A DNA stretch of 64,000 nt from Glycomyces amatae (GTDB lineage Bacteria; Actinomycetota; Actinomycetes; Mycobacteriales; Micromonosporaceae). Position 1 is the stretch's first letter; each line of letters starts with the position of its first letter. The translations under genes and the position numbers were made by a program. The stretch covers positions 39,533-103,532 of the forward strand of contig NZ_JAJLQZ010000018.1 in assembly GCF_020991375.1 (NCBI RefSeq), in the 5' to 3' direction. The notes below the pieces were generated by a model. That model was not told the origin of the DNA, made no database searches, and saw only the letters and a list, made by a program, of their open reading frames with translations. Positions 16,999-25,153 of this stretch are shown piece by piece.

Positions 16999-18011
16999 GA
17001 TGCTCGACCGTTCGCTGCCGCAGCGAGCAGCCGCTCCTCAATATCGGTGGGGATGCCGTGCAGGGCCGCGCGAGGATCATTGAACGGCCGCTGGCCGGTG
17101 CGCATCCACGCCCACGTGTCGGCGACGGTCGCGCGCAACGGTCGTGGCACGAACCTCGCGGCGAACGCTCGTGTGGCGTCGACGCGCCAGGTCCCGGCCG
17201 CACGTCGCCACAGTGGTGGCTGCGTCCACTCCCACAAACCCGCTGCCTCCAGTGTCGCATCATCAGTCCACACTGGTGTTGCGTTCGCACCGGTGGCCGC
17301 TATACAGGCGGCCAGGAGGCCAGCGAACGTGTCGCGGCCGATCGGCGCCGCAAGGTTGTACACGCCCGTGCCACCGGCCGCAGCTTGGTCGATGACGAAC
17401 CGGGCGACATCGCGAACGTCAACGGGCTGGATGGCCTGCGCAGGGTGACCGGGGGCGATGAAGCGGCCGCCGCGACTGATGCGCTCAAGCCACCAGGTCA
17501 GACGCCCCGAGTACTCCCAGGGGCCGAGAATCACCCCCGGCCGGACGATGAGGCGCTGGCCGCCGGCTTCGCGCTCGACGGCAACCTCGGCCCCGGCCTT
17601 GTAAGGCCCGTAGACGCCCGCACCCCAATCCCACGTATCCACGTCCAGGTCCGGGTCACCGTCGTGCCGCGGTGAGCCTTCGTCGACCGGGTGCGCGGGC
17701 CAGTCCCGGTAGGCCGACACCGAGGAGACGAACACGTACCGCCCCGCATGCGGGGCGAGCACACGGGCAGCGTCGCGGACCTCGGCGGGGATCACGCCGG
17801 GTACGTCAACCACGATGTCCCAGGGGCCACGGCTGGCGAGCTGCTCGAGATTTTCGATCTTGCGGCGGTCGCCGTGGACCTCGGTGACGCCTCCGGCAAG
17901 TGAGCCCGAACGGCCCCGGTTGAACACCGTGGCCTGCCACCCGCGTGCCAGGGCCGACGCCACGACAGCCCGACCGAGGAACCTGGTGCCACCCAACACA
18001 AGCATGCGCAT
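16995..18011 (-). CDS. NAD(P)-dependent epimerase/dehydratase-family (extended SDR) protein
   Basis: A 338-residue oxidoreductase-like protein. The N-terminus MRMLVLGGTRFLG carries the glycine-rich NAD(P)-binding motif. FVSSVSAYR supplies the conserved Ser region, and YGPYKAG supplies the Tyr-x-x-x-Lys catalytic pair. RPGVILGPWEYSGRLTWWLER matches the substrate-side segment of extended SDRs. Actinomycetes carry many such reductases of unknown substrate. ATG 18011 puts the nucleotide motif at the N-terminus, whereas an upstream frame would add 21 unlikely residues. It forms a coupled operon with the membrane protein gene at 16078-16998. Confidence 0.8.
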   Translation of the reverse strand: MRMLVLGGTRFLGRAVVASALARGWQATVFNRGRSGSLAGGVTEVHGDRRKIENLEQLASRGPWDIVVDVPGVIPAEVRDAARVLAPHAGRYVFVSSVSAYRDWPAHPVDEGSPRHDGDPDLDVDTWDWGAGVYGPYKAGAEVAVEREAGGQRLIVRPGVILGPWEYSGRLTWWLERISRGGRFIAPGHPAQAIQPVDVRDVARFVIDQAAAGGTGVYNLAAPIGRDTFAGLLAACIAATGANATPVWTDDATLEAAGLWEWTQPPLWRRAAGTWRVDATRAFAARFVPRPLRATVADTWAWMRTGQRPFNDPRAALHGIPTDIEERLLAAAANGRAS

Positions 18012-18188
18012 GCACTGATTCTGCACCGAGAGTAGGCACCGCACCAGACCTGCCGTGCTCATCGGCGAGAGCACTGGGGCACACTGGAACCGAAACTCAT
18101 CAAGCGGTAGCGACCGAGCGTCAACCGCAGGTGTGGTTCACCTACGTCATTGGCGCGGGCCGTGAGCGCCGCTTGCAGAGGAGACACG

Positions 18189-18917
18189 GTGGCATCGAAA
18201 GCCCTTGTCGGCCTGGCCGTCCGCCGAATGACGCGACGGTGGACTGGCACCATCGTGATACTCGCCGGAACGCTCGGTGCCGTGGCCGCACTGTTTGACC
18301 TTGCTCTGTGGGTATCGATCGGTGCCGCAGTGGCCGCAGTCCTTGGCGGTGCCCGTGCGCTTCGCATGGAGCTGCTGGTACCCGTCCGCATTGCAGCTGT
18401 CGAGAACGCGACAGGAGCGTTGAACGGCGCCCACGGGGCCGGATCGGCAGTGCATCTGGGACGGCGCCGGTGGGTGACTGCGGCCTACGTGGTCGACCCT
18501 GATCAGCAGGTGAAGATCCGAACAAGTGGCAACATCATTGCAGGTTACGTCGTCTACCACGATACGAGCAGCAACTTGGCGGTCATCATCGCGGAGCAAG
18601 ATTGGGCCTGGCGCGCCAGCGCCCTCGCCCGTGCGGTTGACCGTGGGGAGACGATCAGGGCGATGGGATGGGTCCGACAGGGCAGCGATGAAGGGCACCT
18701 GAACACCTTGAGTCTCGCCGCAGATGGCACGACGAATGATGGCAAGATCATCTTGACTGGCCCCCTGCTGCCGAGTGGATTCGGTGGTGGGCCAGCGGTC
18801 GAACCTGGATCCGGACGCGTTGTCGGGCTGATCTATGCAACGGTCAGAGGCGAATATGAGCACCTTAACCAGACGTACGTCGTTCCGCTCGCGTGGCTCC
18901 CGCGAGACTTCCGGTGA
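18189..18917 (+). CDS. membrane-anchored trypsin-fold protein without catalytic triad
   Basis: A 242-residue protein from GTG 18189, with GAGGAG just upstream. Two membrane segments (about 20-37 and 39-55) precede a domain with the layout of HtrA/trypsin-like serine proteases: GAGSAVHLGRRRWVTAAYVV, HDTSSNLAVI and GFGGGPAVEPGSGRVVGLIY. At the three catalytic positions the usual His is Tyr100 (VTAAYVV for VTNAHVV), the usual Asp is Asn129 (SSNLAV for SDLAV), and the usual Ser is Gly199 (GFGGGP for GxSGGP). I infer an inactive pseudoprotease, perhaps a binding or scaffold protein. The fold assignment rests on motif order alone. Confidence 0.65.
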   Translation: MASKALVGLAVRRMTRRWTGTIVILAGTLGAVAALFDLALWVSIGAAVAAVLGGARALRMELLVPVRIAAVENATGALNGAHGAGSAVHLGRRRWVTAAYVVDPDQQVKIRTSGNIIAGYVVYHDTSSNLAVIIAEQDWAWRASALARAVDRGETIRAMGWVRQGSDEGHLNTLSLAADGTTNDGKIILTGPLLPSGFGGGPAVEPGSGRVVGLIYATVRGEYEHLNQTYVVPLAWLPRDFR

Positions 18918-19020
18918 GCGTGGTGCACGCTCGCGGTGCGTCCCGTACGAGGGGGACAGCCGTGAGCGGCCGTGGACCGCACCGGCACGGACGATGCAAT
19001 CCGATCGGAGTGACATCGCG

Positions 19021-19551
19021 TTGAGCACTGTCTATCTCATCGTCTGCGGCGCTGGCCCGGCCACGCGAGCCTACGAGTTCGTCGACCACGCCCGCGTCCG
19101 GGGATGGGACTGCCATGTGATCGCCACCGACGCCGGTGCACGTTTCATCGACCGTGAACGACTTGAGACCGCCACCAGCCACCCGGTGATCACGTCGCAT
19201 CGGGAGCCGGGAACACCCCGCCGGGATCGGCCTGCAGCGGACGTAGTAGTGATCGCCCCGGCTACCGCGAACACCATCGGCAAACTCGCGGCCGGGATCG
19301 CCGACACGTATGCCCTCGCTATAGCGTCCGAATGCATCGGCCTCGGCGTGCCCCTCGTCGTCGTCCCGTTCGCGAACACGGCACTCACCGGGCGGGCACC
19401 CTACCACCGCGCGGTCGCATCGCTCGCGGCCGAGGGCGTGCGCGTCCTGGACGTGCCCGAGCACCGGCCCCGCGAAGGCGCGGCGCATGTCGCCGTGTTT
19501 CCCTGGGTGCGGGCGTTCGAGACCGCTGCGGCGATGGCCGCGTCAGCGTAG
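19021..19551 (+). CDS. flavoprotein (PPC-decarboxylase-like fold)
   Basis: The product (176 residues from TTG 19021, or 185 from ATG 18994) has the HFCD/flavoprotein fold. It opens with a VYLIVCGAGPATRAYEFV strand-loop-helix. The diagnostic segment is VVVIAPATANTIGKLAAGIADTYAL, where the PATANT loop binds FMN in phosphopantothenoylcysteine decarboxylase relatives. VPLVVVPFANTALTGRAPYHRAVASL lies at the subunit interface. The Cys that marks true PPC decarboxylases is not evident, so the reaction is unknown. GGAG upstream of TTG 19021 favours that start. It follows the pseudoprotease gene at 103 bp. Confidence 0.7.
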   Translation: MSTVYLIVCGAGPATRAYEFVDHARVRGWDCHVIATDAGARFIDRERLETATSHPVITSHREPGTPRRDRPAADVVVIAPATANTIGKLAAGIADTYALAIASECIGLGVPLVVVPFANTALTGRAPYHRAVASLAAEGVRVLDVPEHRPREGAAHVAVFPWVRAFETAAAMAASA

Positions 19552-19644
19552 CGACCGGACCGGTTGGCACTTGGCCCTCAGCGACGTCGCCGTTGTCGGA
19601 GGTCGGCGGCATGATGGGCGTCAACCGAGCAGGAGGGCAGTGAA

Positions 19645-20361
19645 GTGAACCTTGAGAGCGAACCCGAGACGCAGGTCAAGCATGCCGCAATGCCGGCCTA
19701 CGCGATCGAGGTCGGCGCCGAGGCCTTGACCGGGCCAGGGCGGGACTCGGTAGGCGGCTGGCCGTTCCTCGCGGAAGGCCAGGCGTGGCCCGAGTGCTTC
19801 TGCGGCGAGCGCATGGCGCTGTTCTTCCAACTTGATGTCCCTCAGGGGATGGGTCCGTTCAGCGGCGACCACCTCGCGGTCTTTCACTGCCGTGCGCACA
19901 ACGACGCCGTGTTCCCTCCATTGGTGGAGGGCCAGCTCGCAGGCGAGTACTGGGAGGCGCCCCAGGGCCCCTACCCGGGTTCGTTCGCGAGGGTGCTGCT
20001 CCAGCGCGAAGCAGCGCTGCCGGCACCGGATCCCGATCCGAGGATTCGCGCCCTTCCGCTGAAGCTGGAGCCGTTCGCGGATGAGCCGGACGCGTACGGG
20101 CTTGGCGCGCAGGGTTGCAAAATTGGCGGAGTGCCGTCCTGGGCGCAGGACCCCGAGTGCTACCGGTGCGCGTGCGGTGCCGAGCTGGTGTACCTGTGCC
20201 AGGTGCCGGAGAACTGGGAGTTTGAGGTGTACCCGGGCAGCCCGGAGCAGCCCTACAGCATCGGCGATACCTATAACCTGTTTCTCGGCAACGAGGTCTA
20301 CCTGCTGGCTTGCCCGGCCCACTGCGACCCGGCCGCGGTCTGGCCGGTGAACCAGCACTGA
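19645..20361 (+). CDS. DUF1963/YwqG-like protein
   Basis: A 238-residue soluble acidic protein from GTG 19645, with AGGAGG upstream. The C-terminal half has GCKIGGVPSWAQDPECYRCACGAELVYLCQV, close to the DUF1963 pattern (K-x-G-G-x-P-x-W-x-Q-d followed by CxxC and a Q-containing strand). ECFCGERMALFFQLD in the N-terminal half repeats the C-x-C-x-x-x-M-x-F-x-Q pattern, suggesting two related beta-rich halves. Family members are widespread, have no assigned activity, and often sit beside polymorphic toxin or immunity genes. The Cys pairs could bind metal. Confidence 0.65.
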   Translation: MNLESEPETQVKHAAMPAYAIEVGAEALTGPGRDSVGGWPFLAEGQAWPECFCGERMALFFQLDVPQGMGPFSGDHLAVFHCRAHNDAVFPPLVEGQLAGEYWEAPQGPYPGSFARVLLQREAALPAPDPDPRIRALPLKLEPFADEPDAYGLGAQGCKIGGVPSWAQDPECYRCACGAELVYLCQVPENWEFEVYPGSPEQPYSIGDTYNLFLGNEVYLLACPAHCDPAAVWPVNQH

Positions 20362-20570
20362 AACTCGACGCCGCCGCCTTCAGCATCCACGCCCTGCCCG
20401 ATACGATTTGCATGACCGAGTCTCACCAGCTACCAGCTACCAGCGCTACAAGGCATCCGGCACCCAACCGCTTCCTTGTCGACGCAAGCGTTTGACGCCG
20501 CAATCGCCCTGCCGGGTGCAAGTCGCGACCTGCGCGCGCTTGACTCGATCGCGAGTCAGGGGTTCATGCC

Positions 20571-20981
20571 TTAATCGAAGCAGCTCGTACCCCGTAGATA
20601 AGCAGAGAGGCTTCGAACCATCGCGACCTCGCCGATAGCCTCGACGCGGAAGTCACCAGCGGTGACGGTGAGTTCGACCTTATTGATGCGATCGCCGCCG
20701 ATCGTGATCCGACCGGTATCGACTGGTCCAAGGAAGCCGGTGATGGCGAGGTGCGAGAGGTTGCCCAGGCCGATATCGAGCTGGGCTGTGTTGCTCCCAC
20801 GTGCGACCCACTTTGCCGGAGGGCCCGCAGGGAAGCCGCTCAGGTCGAAGCGGACGCGGACTTCCCAGCCGTCCGCGTTCACGCCGACATGGTGAATCGT
20901 CACCCCTTCGAGACTGGGCGTCTGGCCTTGGAAGACGGCGAGGAGCCCGGCGGTCTCATGGACCAGGTCAGTCCAGCTCAT
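20571..20981 (-). CDS. Imm50-like protein
   Basis: A 136-residue product from ATG 20981. It alternates beta strands (GVTIHHVGVNADGWEVRVRFDLSG, LDIGLGNLSHLAITGFLG, ITIGGDRINKVELTVTAGDFRVEAIG) and ends in a helix-turn SLSAYLRG, the arrangement of Imm50-type immunity proteins. In actinomycetes such domains often occur without a recognisable toxin and may bind other partners. Its start overlaps the NUDIX stop (ATGA), so it is the second gene of a two-gene operon. No partner toxin is seen nearby. Confidence 0.6.
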   Translation of the reverse strand: MSWTDLVHETAGLLAVFQGQTPSLEGVTIHHVGVNADGWEVRVRFDLSGFPAGPPAKWVARGSNTAQLDIGLGNLSHLAITGFLGPVDTGRITIGGDRINKVELTVTAGDFRVEAIGEVAMVRSLSAYLRGTSCFD

Positions 20982-21550
20982 GCGGTGCGCTCCGGCTGCT
21001 GCTGTCCAGCGGCTCGCTGCAGCAAGACCGCCTGCAGGCCGACCATGGACGCCGACCCCGTCACCGCTCCCGAAGCGATCAGCGACGGAATGCCCTTCAG
21101 CGGCACCCAGTGCAAGGTCGCAGCCTCGTTGACGTCAACGTCGACGGTGATCTGCTCGGCCCCGTAGGACACGAACACGTGCTGCTCGGCGTCAGCGGTC
21201 GCCACCCACGGCTGAAACGACGCCAGCAGCTCGAGGCGGACTGGCCGCCAGCCGGTCTCCTCCTCCGCTTCCCTCGCCGCGCAGTCGATGAGCGTTTCAC
21301 CCGGTTCGCAGTACCCGCCCGGCAGTTCGAAGATCCACCGGTCGATGACAAACCGGTGCCGATGCAGCATGAGCACCGCATCGTCGACCACGAGCGCCGC
21401 CATTGCTGCGGCAGGGGAGCGGTGCACCCACTGTTCGAACCGTGTCCCGTCCGGCAGCTCGACCTCGGCGATCGACAGGACGGCACGGCGCGTGTCGTCG
21501 ACGACCCGTTCGGAGTGGATGATCCAGGGAGGAGTCTCTGCCTCGTGCAT
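20978..21550 (-). CDS. NUDIX hydrolase (ADP-ribose pyrophosphatase-like)
   Basis: A 190-residue enzyme from ATG 21550. The Nudix box is complete: Gly79-x5-Glu85-x7-Arg93-Glu94-x3-Glu97/98-x-Gly100, within ELPGGYCEPGETLIDCAARE and EEETGW. A beta-rich N-terminal extension (VELPDGTRFEQWV) is typical of ADP-ribose/nucleoside-diphosphate-sugar hydrolases, which cleave X-linked nucleoside diphosphates with Mg2+. The substrate cannot be set from sequence alone. It heads an operon with the Imm50-like gene, and a decayed paralogue lies at 15650-16060. Confidence 0.85.
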   Translation of the reverse strand: MHEAETPPWIIHSERVVDDTRRAVLSIAEVELPDGTRFEQWVHRSPAAAMAALVVDDAVLMLHRHRFVIDRWIFELPGGYCEPGETLIDCAAREAEEETGWRPVRLELLASFQPWVATADAEQHVFVSYGAEQITVDVDVNEAATLHWVPLKGIPSLIASGAVTGSASMVGLQAVLLQRAAGQQQPERTA

Positions 21551-21574
21551 GGGTGCACTCTAACGGCCAGAAAG

Positions 21575-21607
21575 GGCGCCGGCCTCCCCCAGACGGTGGC
21601 CGGCGCC
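21575..21607. other. inverted repeat in divergent NUDIX/HNH intergenic region
   Basis: Ten-base arms (21575-21584 and 21598-21607) with a 13-base spacer, 24 bp upstream of the NUDIX start. Because both flanking genes diverge from here, it is more likely an operator or upstream hairpin than a terminator. Confidence 0.4.
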
Positions 21608-21729
21608 GGGATTTGCTAAAGGACGCAACATCTCCCACTGGAAGCCGTTCGCTGCCGAGACAGGTAACGAAGGCCTGCGGGCCGAACGTAGGACGTTGCG
21701 AAGCACGAGGTGACTGCGATCATGAACGC

Positions 21730-22776
21730 ATGGCTCTGACGGAAGAACGCTGCGCCGCACCTGGGTGCGAGAACCTCAGTACTCGACGTGGCGAGCACGT
21801 CATTCCGAATGCTCTCGTCCGGGCGTTGACCAAGGCGGTCTGGGCATCAGGCACGTACATCGCAGCGTCGACCAGCGGCGGAGCCGAAGCCGAAACTGAC
21901 CAGCCCTTGTACATCAAGCTGCCGTGCTGTGCACACCACAACAGCGTCCTCAGCAAGCATTTCGAAGAGCGCGGCCAGAAGGCCGCCAAGCAGTTCCTCG
22001 GGATCACCTCAACGCACCAGCCCAACGGAACCACTGCCTACGCCGCTGTCCCGCTCGCCTCCGCCCCACCTCTGACCTCGGAGGATGCATGTGAGTTCGG
22101 GCGCTGGATCGTGAAGACGCTGCTGCTCATGCACCATCCGCAGGCAGTCTGGGAGATGAGCGGGTTCGAGCGGCTGACGGAGCCGGTGGACTCCCAGCGC
22201 GCGCACCTGCCCGAGGCGGTCTACGCCGACCTCTTCGCTGGCAACGTCCCCCGTGGCTGCCATGCCTGGATTGCCGCCACTGCCGATCAATCGCTCACGG
22301 AGCCTGTTGTCGCAGCGCCACGGGTGCCGCTTGTGACTGTTGGCGGCAACGCCGGTGTCCCCAGCACCTTGGGCCTTGCTGCCCGTCACGCTGTAGACGG
22401 GTTCACTCTGGTATTGCAGGTGGTGTGGCAGCCGGATGCTCTCGTGATCCACCCCGATGAAGAAACAGGAGACGCAGTACGGGTTTGGCCTCGGCCTCGC
22501 GCGGGATTGAAACTGGCGGATCTGCGAGTGCTCAGTTTGGAGGACGGGGCGAAGTTCTGGGCAACGTTCGCTCAAGTGCGGGACTTGACGCGCTTCCCGG
22601 TCGGACGAACCGCGGTTGTGGCGAAGGGCCTCTGGTGGGTGTCCTGCGGTGACCAGGCCAATGGGCACCGCTTCTACGCGTTGCCGCGGGTGGATAGCCG
22701 CACTCGGGTGGATGCGGTCCGTGTGTTCGCGGAGATGGCAGGTCTCCTTGACCCCGATACCAACAGCAGACAATGA
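21730..22776 (+). CDS. protein with N-terminal HNH-like zinc motif
   Basis: A 348-residue product from ATG 21730. The first 75 residues carry the layout of an HNH-type nuclease or zinc-finger domain: C8-x4-C13, then GEHVIPNAL with His23, then LPCCAHHNSVLS with C66/C67, H69/H70 and Asn71. The remaining 270 residues include a helical segment (CEFGRWIVKTLLLMHHP) and a beta-rich part (FTLVLQVVWQPDALVIH). HNH nucleases of this type cut DNA nonspecifically or act in mobile and defence contexts. I cannot confirm catalysis, since the second catalytic His-Asn pair is only tentatively placed. Confidence 0.6.
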   Translation: MALTEERCAAPGCENLSTRRGEHVIPNALVRALTKAVWASGTYIAASTSGGAEAETDQPLYIKLPCCAHHNSVLSKHFEERGQKAAKQFLGITSTHQPNGTTAYAAVPLASAPPLTSEDACEFGRWIVKTLLLMHHPQAVWEMSGFERLTEPVDSQRAHLPEAVYADLFAGNVPRGCHAWIAATADQSLTEPVVAAPRVPLVTVGGNAGVPSTLGLAARHAVDGFTLVLQVVWQPDALVIHPDEETGDAVRVWPRPRAGLKLADLRVLSLEDGAKFWATFAQVRDLTRFPVGRTAVVAKGLWWVSCGDQANGHRFYALPRVDSRTRVDAVRVFAEMAGLLDPDTNSRQ

Positions 22777-23579
22777 CCTTCCCGAGACTGAACAGTTCGA
22801 CCTGTCCATGTCATGGCTGCGTCGCGAACGGCTCTGGGTGCAGCTGACCCCGGCGAACCTGGGGACGGCCACGTTCGGGTCCGGCGTCATCATCAATGAT
22901 CTATGCGCGCCTACTCGGCGCTGAGGGGGTGCGTGGGGGCGCAGTGATCATTGTGTTCGTGTGGTAGGGGCACGAGATCGTCAACGGCGACGCTAACCAG
23001 AGAAACAAGTAGTGATCTCGTGACTGTATGCGCACATAAACGCCGTGTTTTCTGGTATCAAAAACAAACGGGCGCAGCCTGAAACTATTTCATTCCGGCT
23101 ATGTCACACGCGACTTCGGCGGCGTTTGGTGAGCAGGCGGTCCTGCCGGTACCGCGAGCTTGCCGCCACCGCAAAGCTCGACACGATCCGTGGGCGTCTG
23201 CCAACGGAGTCCTGAAGGGGCAACGTGGAACTGCAATTGTGGCCTGCGACCGTGTCGGCATCGCGTTCGGGGCTCTGCGAGGGAAGCCGATCGATTCGCT
23301 CGGCTGTTCAAGATCGCGATGCGCCCTGGGACGGATGCGCCGGCAGAGGCATGTGCACCGTACTGATGACATCGGTACGCCCTGCCGTTCGCCGCTATGC
23401 ACCATCGTCGGATCATTCCTGCCGGGGATGCAAGGATTTGACGTATCAGAGGGACTACGGGACCGTAACGGCCGGGCGCGTGTTCTAAGATGTGCCGCAG
23501 TGATTCTGTTGCCTGCGCCCCGCACTGCTGCTATGACAGCTTCGTGAGCAAGCAACCCCCTTGATGTGGCGGTGCTTTT
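22777..23579. other. 800-bp stretch without a supported gene
   Basis: No frame here has the codon bias or motifs of a real gene. The part from about 22960 to 23100 is clearly richer in A and T than its surroundings (runs such as AAAAACAAAC), and the GC-rich part 23100-23550 has open frames in several directions that look like noise. It probably holds the promoter for the WD40 gene and perhaps decayed DNA. Confidence 0.4.
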
Positions 23580-25082
23580 GTGACGCAAAAAATGAAAATG
23601 GCGGTCGCTTCAGGTGCGCTCACCGTGTTGTCGGGCACGGTAGCGGCACTTTGTGCAGGAACGGTGCCTGGCGTGATCGTTGGTATTGTCGTGGCCGGAG
23701 TGTGCGCTGGAGTGAGTACTCATCTCAGCTCCAATCTTCATGAGGGCGCTCAAAGGACCCCCACCGCCTCGCAACCGCCACGTGCTCCTGAACCACCTCG
23801 ATACGGCGGATCAGCGGTCATCACCGGCTCACGAAGCCGGCAAGTGACGCGGCCAAGGTCGGACTCGCGCTCCAGCCGTGTGCAGCGGCAATGGGTGGGT
23901 TGGGCTGCTGCTGTCCTCGTGCTGGCGATTGCAGTGCCGTTCGGTATCGCCTATGCAATCCAGCAGAGTACCGCGGTTCCAAGTACTGAATTGGACGGCG
24001 ACGAACAATATGTTCAATCGGTTGCCTGGAGCGAAACGTGGGGCATCCCCGTAGTGATCTCCGGCGGCAAGGGCGGGGATGTGGACGTGTGGAGCGCCGA
24101 CTCCGGCGAGCACATGCGTGCCATGACAACAGGATCCTCCGTGTGGGTGCTCGAAGTCGGCGCAGTCAACGATGAGCCGGTCGTGGTGAGCGCCGGCGAT
24201 GGTGCGGACGCTACCGTGTGGGACTTGGAATCCGGTGACGTTCGCGCCACGCTGTCGGGACATGACGCCTATATAGAATCGCTCGACGTGGGCATGGTCA
24301 ACGACACTCCTGCGGCGATAACGGGCAGTGACGACGACACGGCACGTATCTGGGACTTGGAGACCGGTGACAGCCTCGCGGTGCTCGACGGCCACGACGG
24401 CAAAGTGTGCAATGTGGTGTTGGGCGAGGCCAGTACCGGTTCGATAGCGGTGACCGGCAGCCTCGATGACGCTGTTCCCACGCGCGTATGGGATGCCGAC
24501 TCTGGCGAGCTGCTGCATATGTTCGCGAAGCAGTCGAACTACCGTTCCGATTGTCCGGACCTGGCATTGGGAGAGGTGGGCGAGGAGTCCATGATTCTGC
24601 ACAGCGACGGCGGCCTGGCGTTCATTTCCAATGCGGTCACCGGTGCCGAAGTCGCTGCCCTCGATGGACACCATGAAGGCGTGTGCGACGTAGCGTGGGG
24701 TGCGCTTCCCGATCAGCAGATCGCAGTGACTACTAGCGATGACGGGGCAGTCCAGCTGTGGGATGCAGTGTCAGGGGAGCCTGTGCGTACCCTTGTCGGT
24801 GACTCCAGTCTCGGCGTTGGTGTTTGCGCCATTGAATGGACCACCATGGGGGATCACCCAGTGCTGATAACGGGCGACAGTCTGGGAGTGGCGCGAATTT
24901 GGGATCCACTTTCAGGAAAGGTACTGCTCACGCTTGAAGGACACGAGTCGAAAATCTCGGACCTGACCTGGGGTGAACTCGACGGCCATCCTGCTGTGGT
25001 CACGAGCAGCATCGACGGCACGTCACGGGTGTGGGACGTACGCGATGCCGTCGCCAACTTCGACGAATCCAACGCCAGCTGA
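23580..25082 (+). CDS. membrane-anchored WD40-repeat protein
   Basis: A 500-residue product from GTG 23580. Two hydrophobic stretches lie at about residues 7-27 and 29-47 and a third at 106-127, joined by a Pro/Arg-rich linker. Residues about 140-490 form a seven-bladed WD40-like propeller. Repeats end in VDVWSADSGE, ATVWDLESGD, ARIWDLETGD, TRVWDADSGE, VQLWDAVSGE, ARIWDPLSGK and SRVWDVRD, with GHD/GHE dipeptides. WD40 propellers scaffold protein assemblies and in actinomycetes are often fused to signalling domains. None is fused here. It stops 72 bp before hen1 on the same strand, so it may be co-transcribed with the RNA-repair genes. Confidence 0.8.
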   Translation: MTQKMKMAVASGALTVLSGTVAALCAGTVPGVIVGIVVAGVCAGVSTHLSSNLHEGAQRTPTASQPPRAPEPPRYGGSAVITGSRSRQVTRPRSDSRSSRVQRQWVGWAAAVLVLAIAVPFGIAYAIQQSTAVPSTELDGDEQYVQSVAWSETWGIPVVISGGKGGDVDVWSADSGEHMRAMTTGSSVWVLEVGAVNDEPVVVSAGDGADATVWDLESGDVRATLSGHDAYIESLDVGMVNDTPAAITGSDDDTARIWDLETGDSLAVLDGHDGKVCNVVLGEASTGSIAVTGSLDDAVPTRVWDADSGELLHMFAKQSNYRSDCPDLALGEVGEESMILHSDGGLAFISNAVTGAEVAALDGHHEGVCDVAWGALPDQQIAVTTSDDGAVQLWDAVSGEPVRTLVGDSSLGVGVCAIEWTTMGDHPVLITGDSLGVARIWDPLSGKVLLTLEGHESKISDLTWGELDGHPAVVTSSIDGTSRVWDVRDAVANFDESNAS

Positions 25083-25153
25083 CGCAGCCGGGCCTTCACG
25101 GGACTGTCGAAACCGACTCGCAACCGGTGTGGACCGGGTGGCATGATCAGCGG

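Noticed and set aside
20540..20562. TGACTCG...CGAGTCA short palindrome after the DUF1963-like gene
   Set aside because: Seven-base arms in GC-rich DNA are common by chance, and no adjoining feature gives it meaning.
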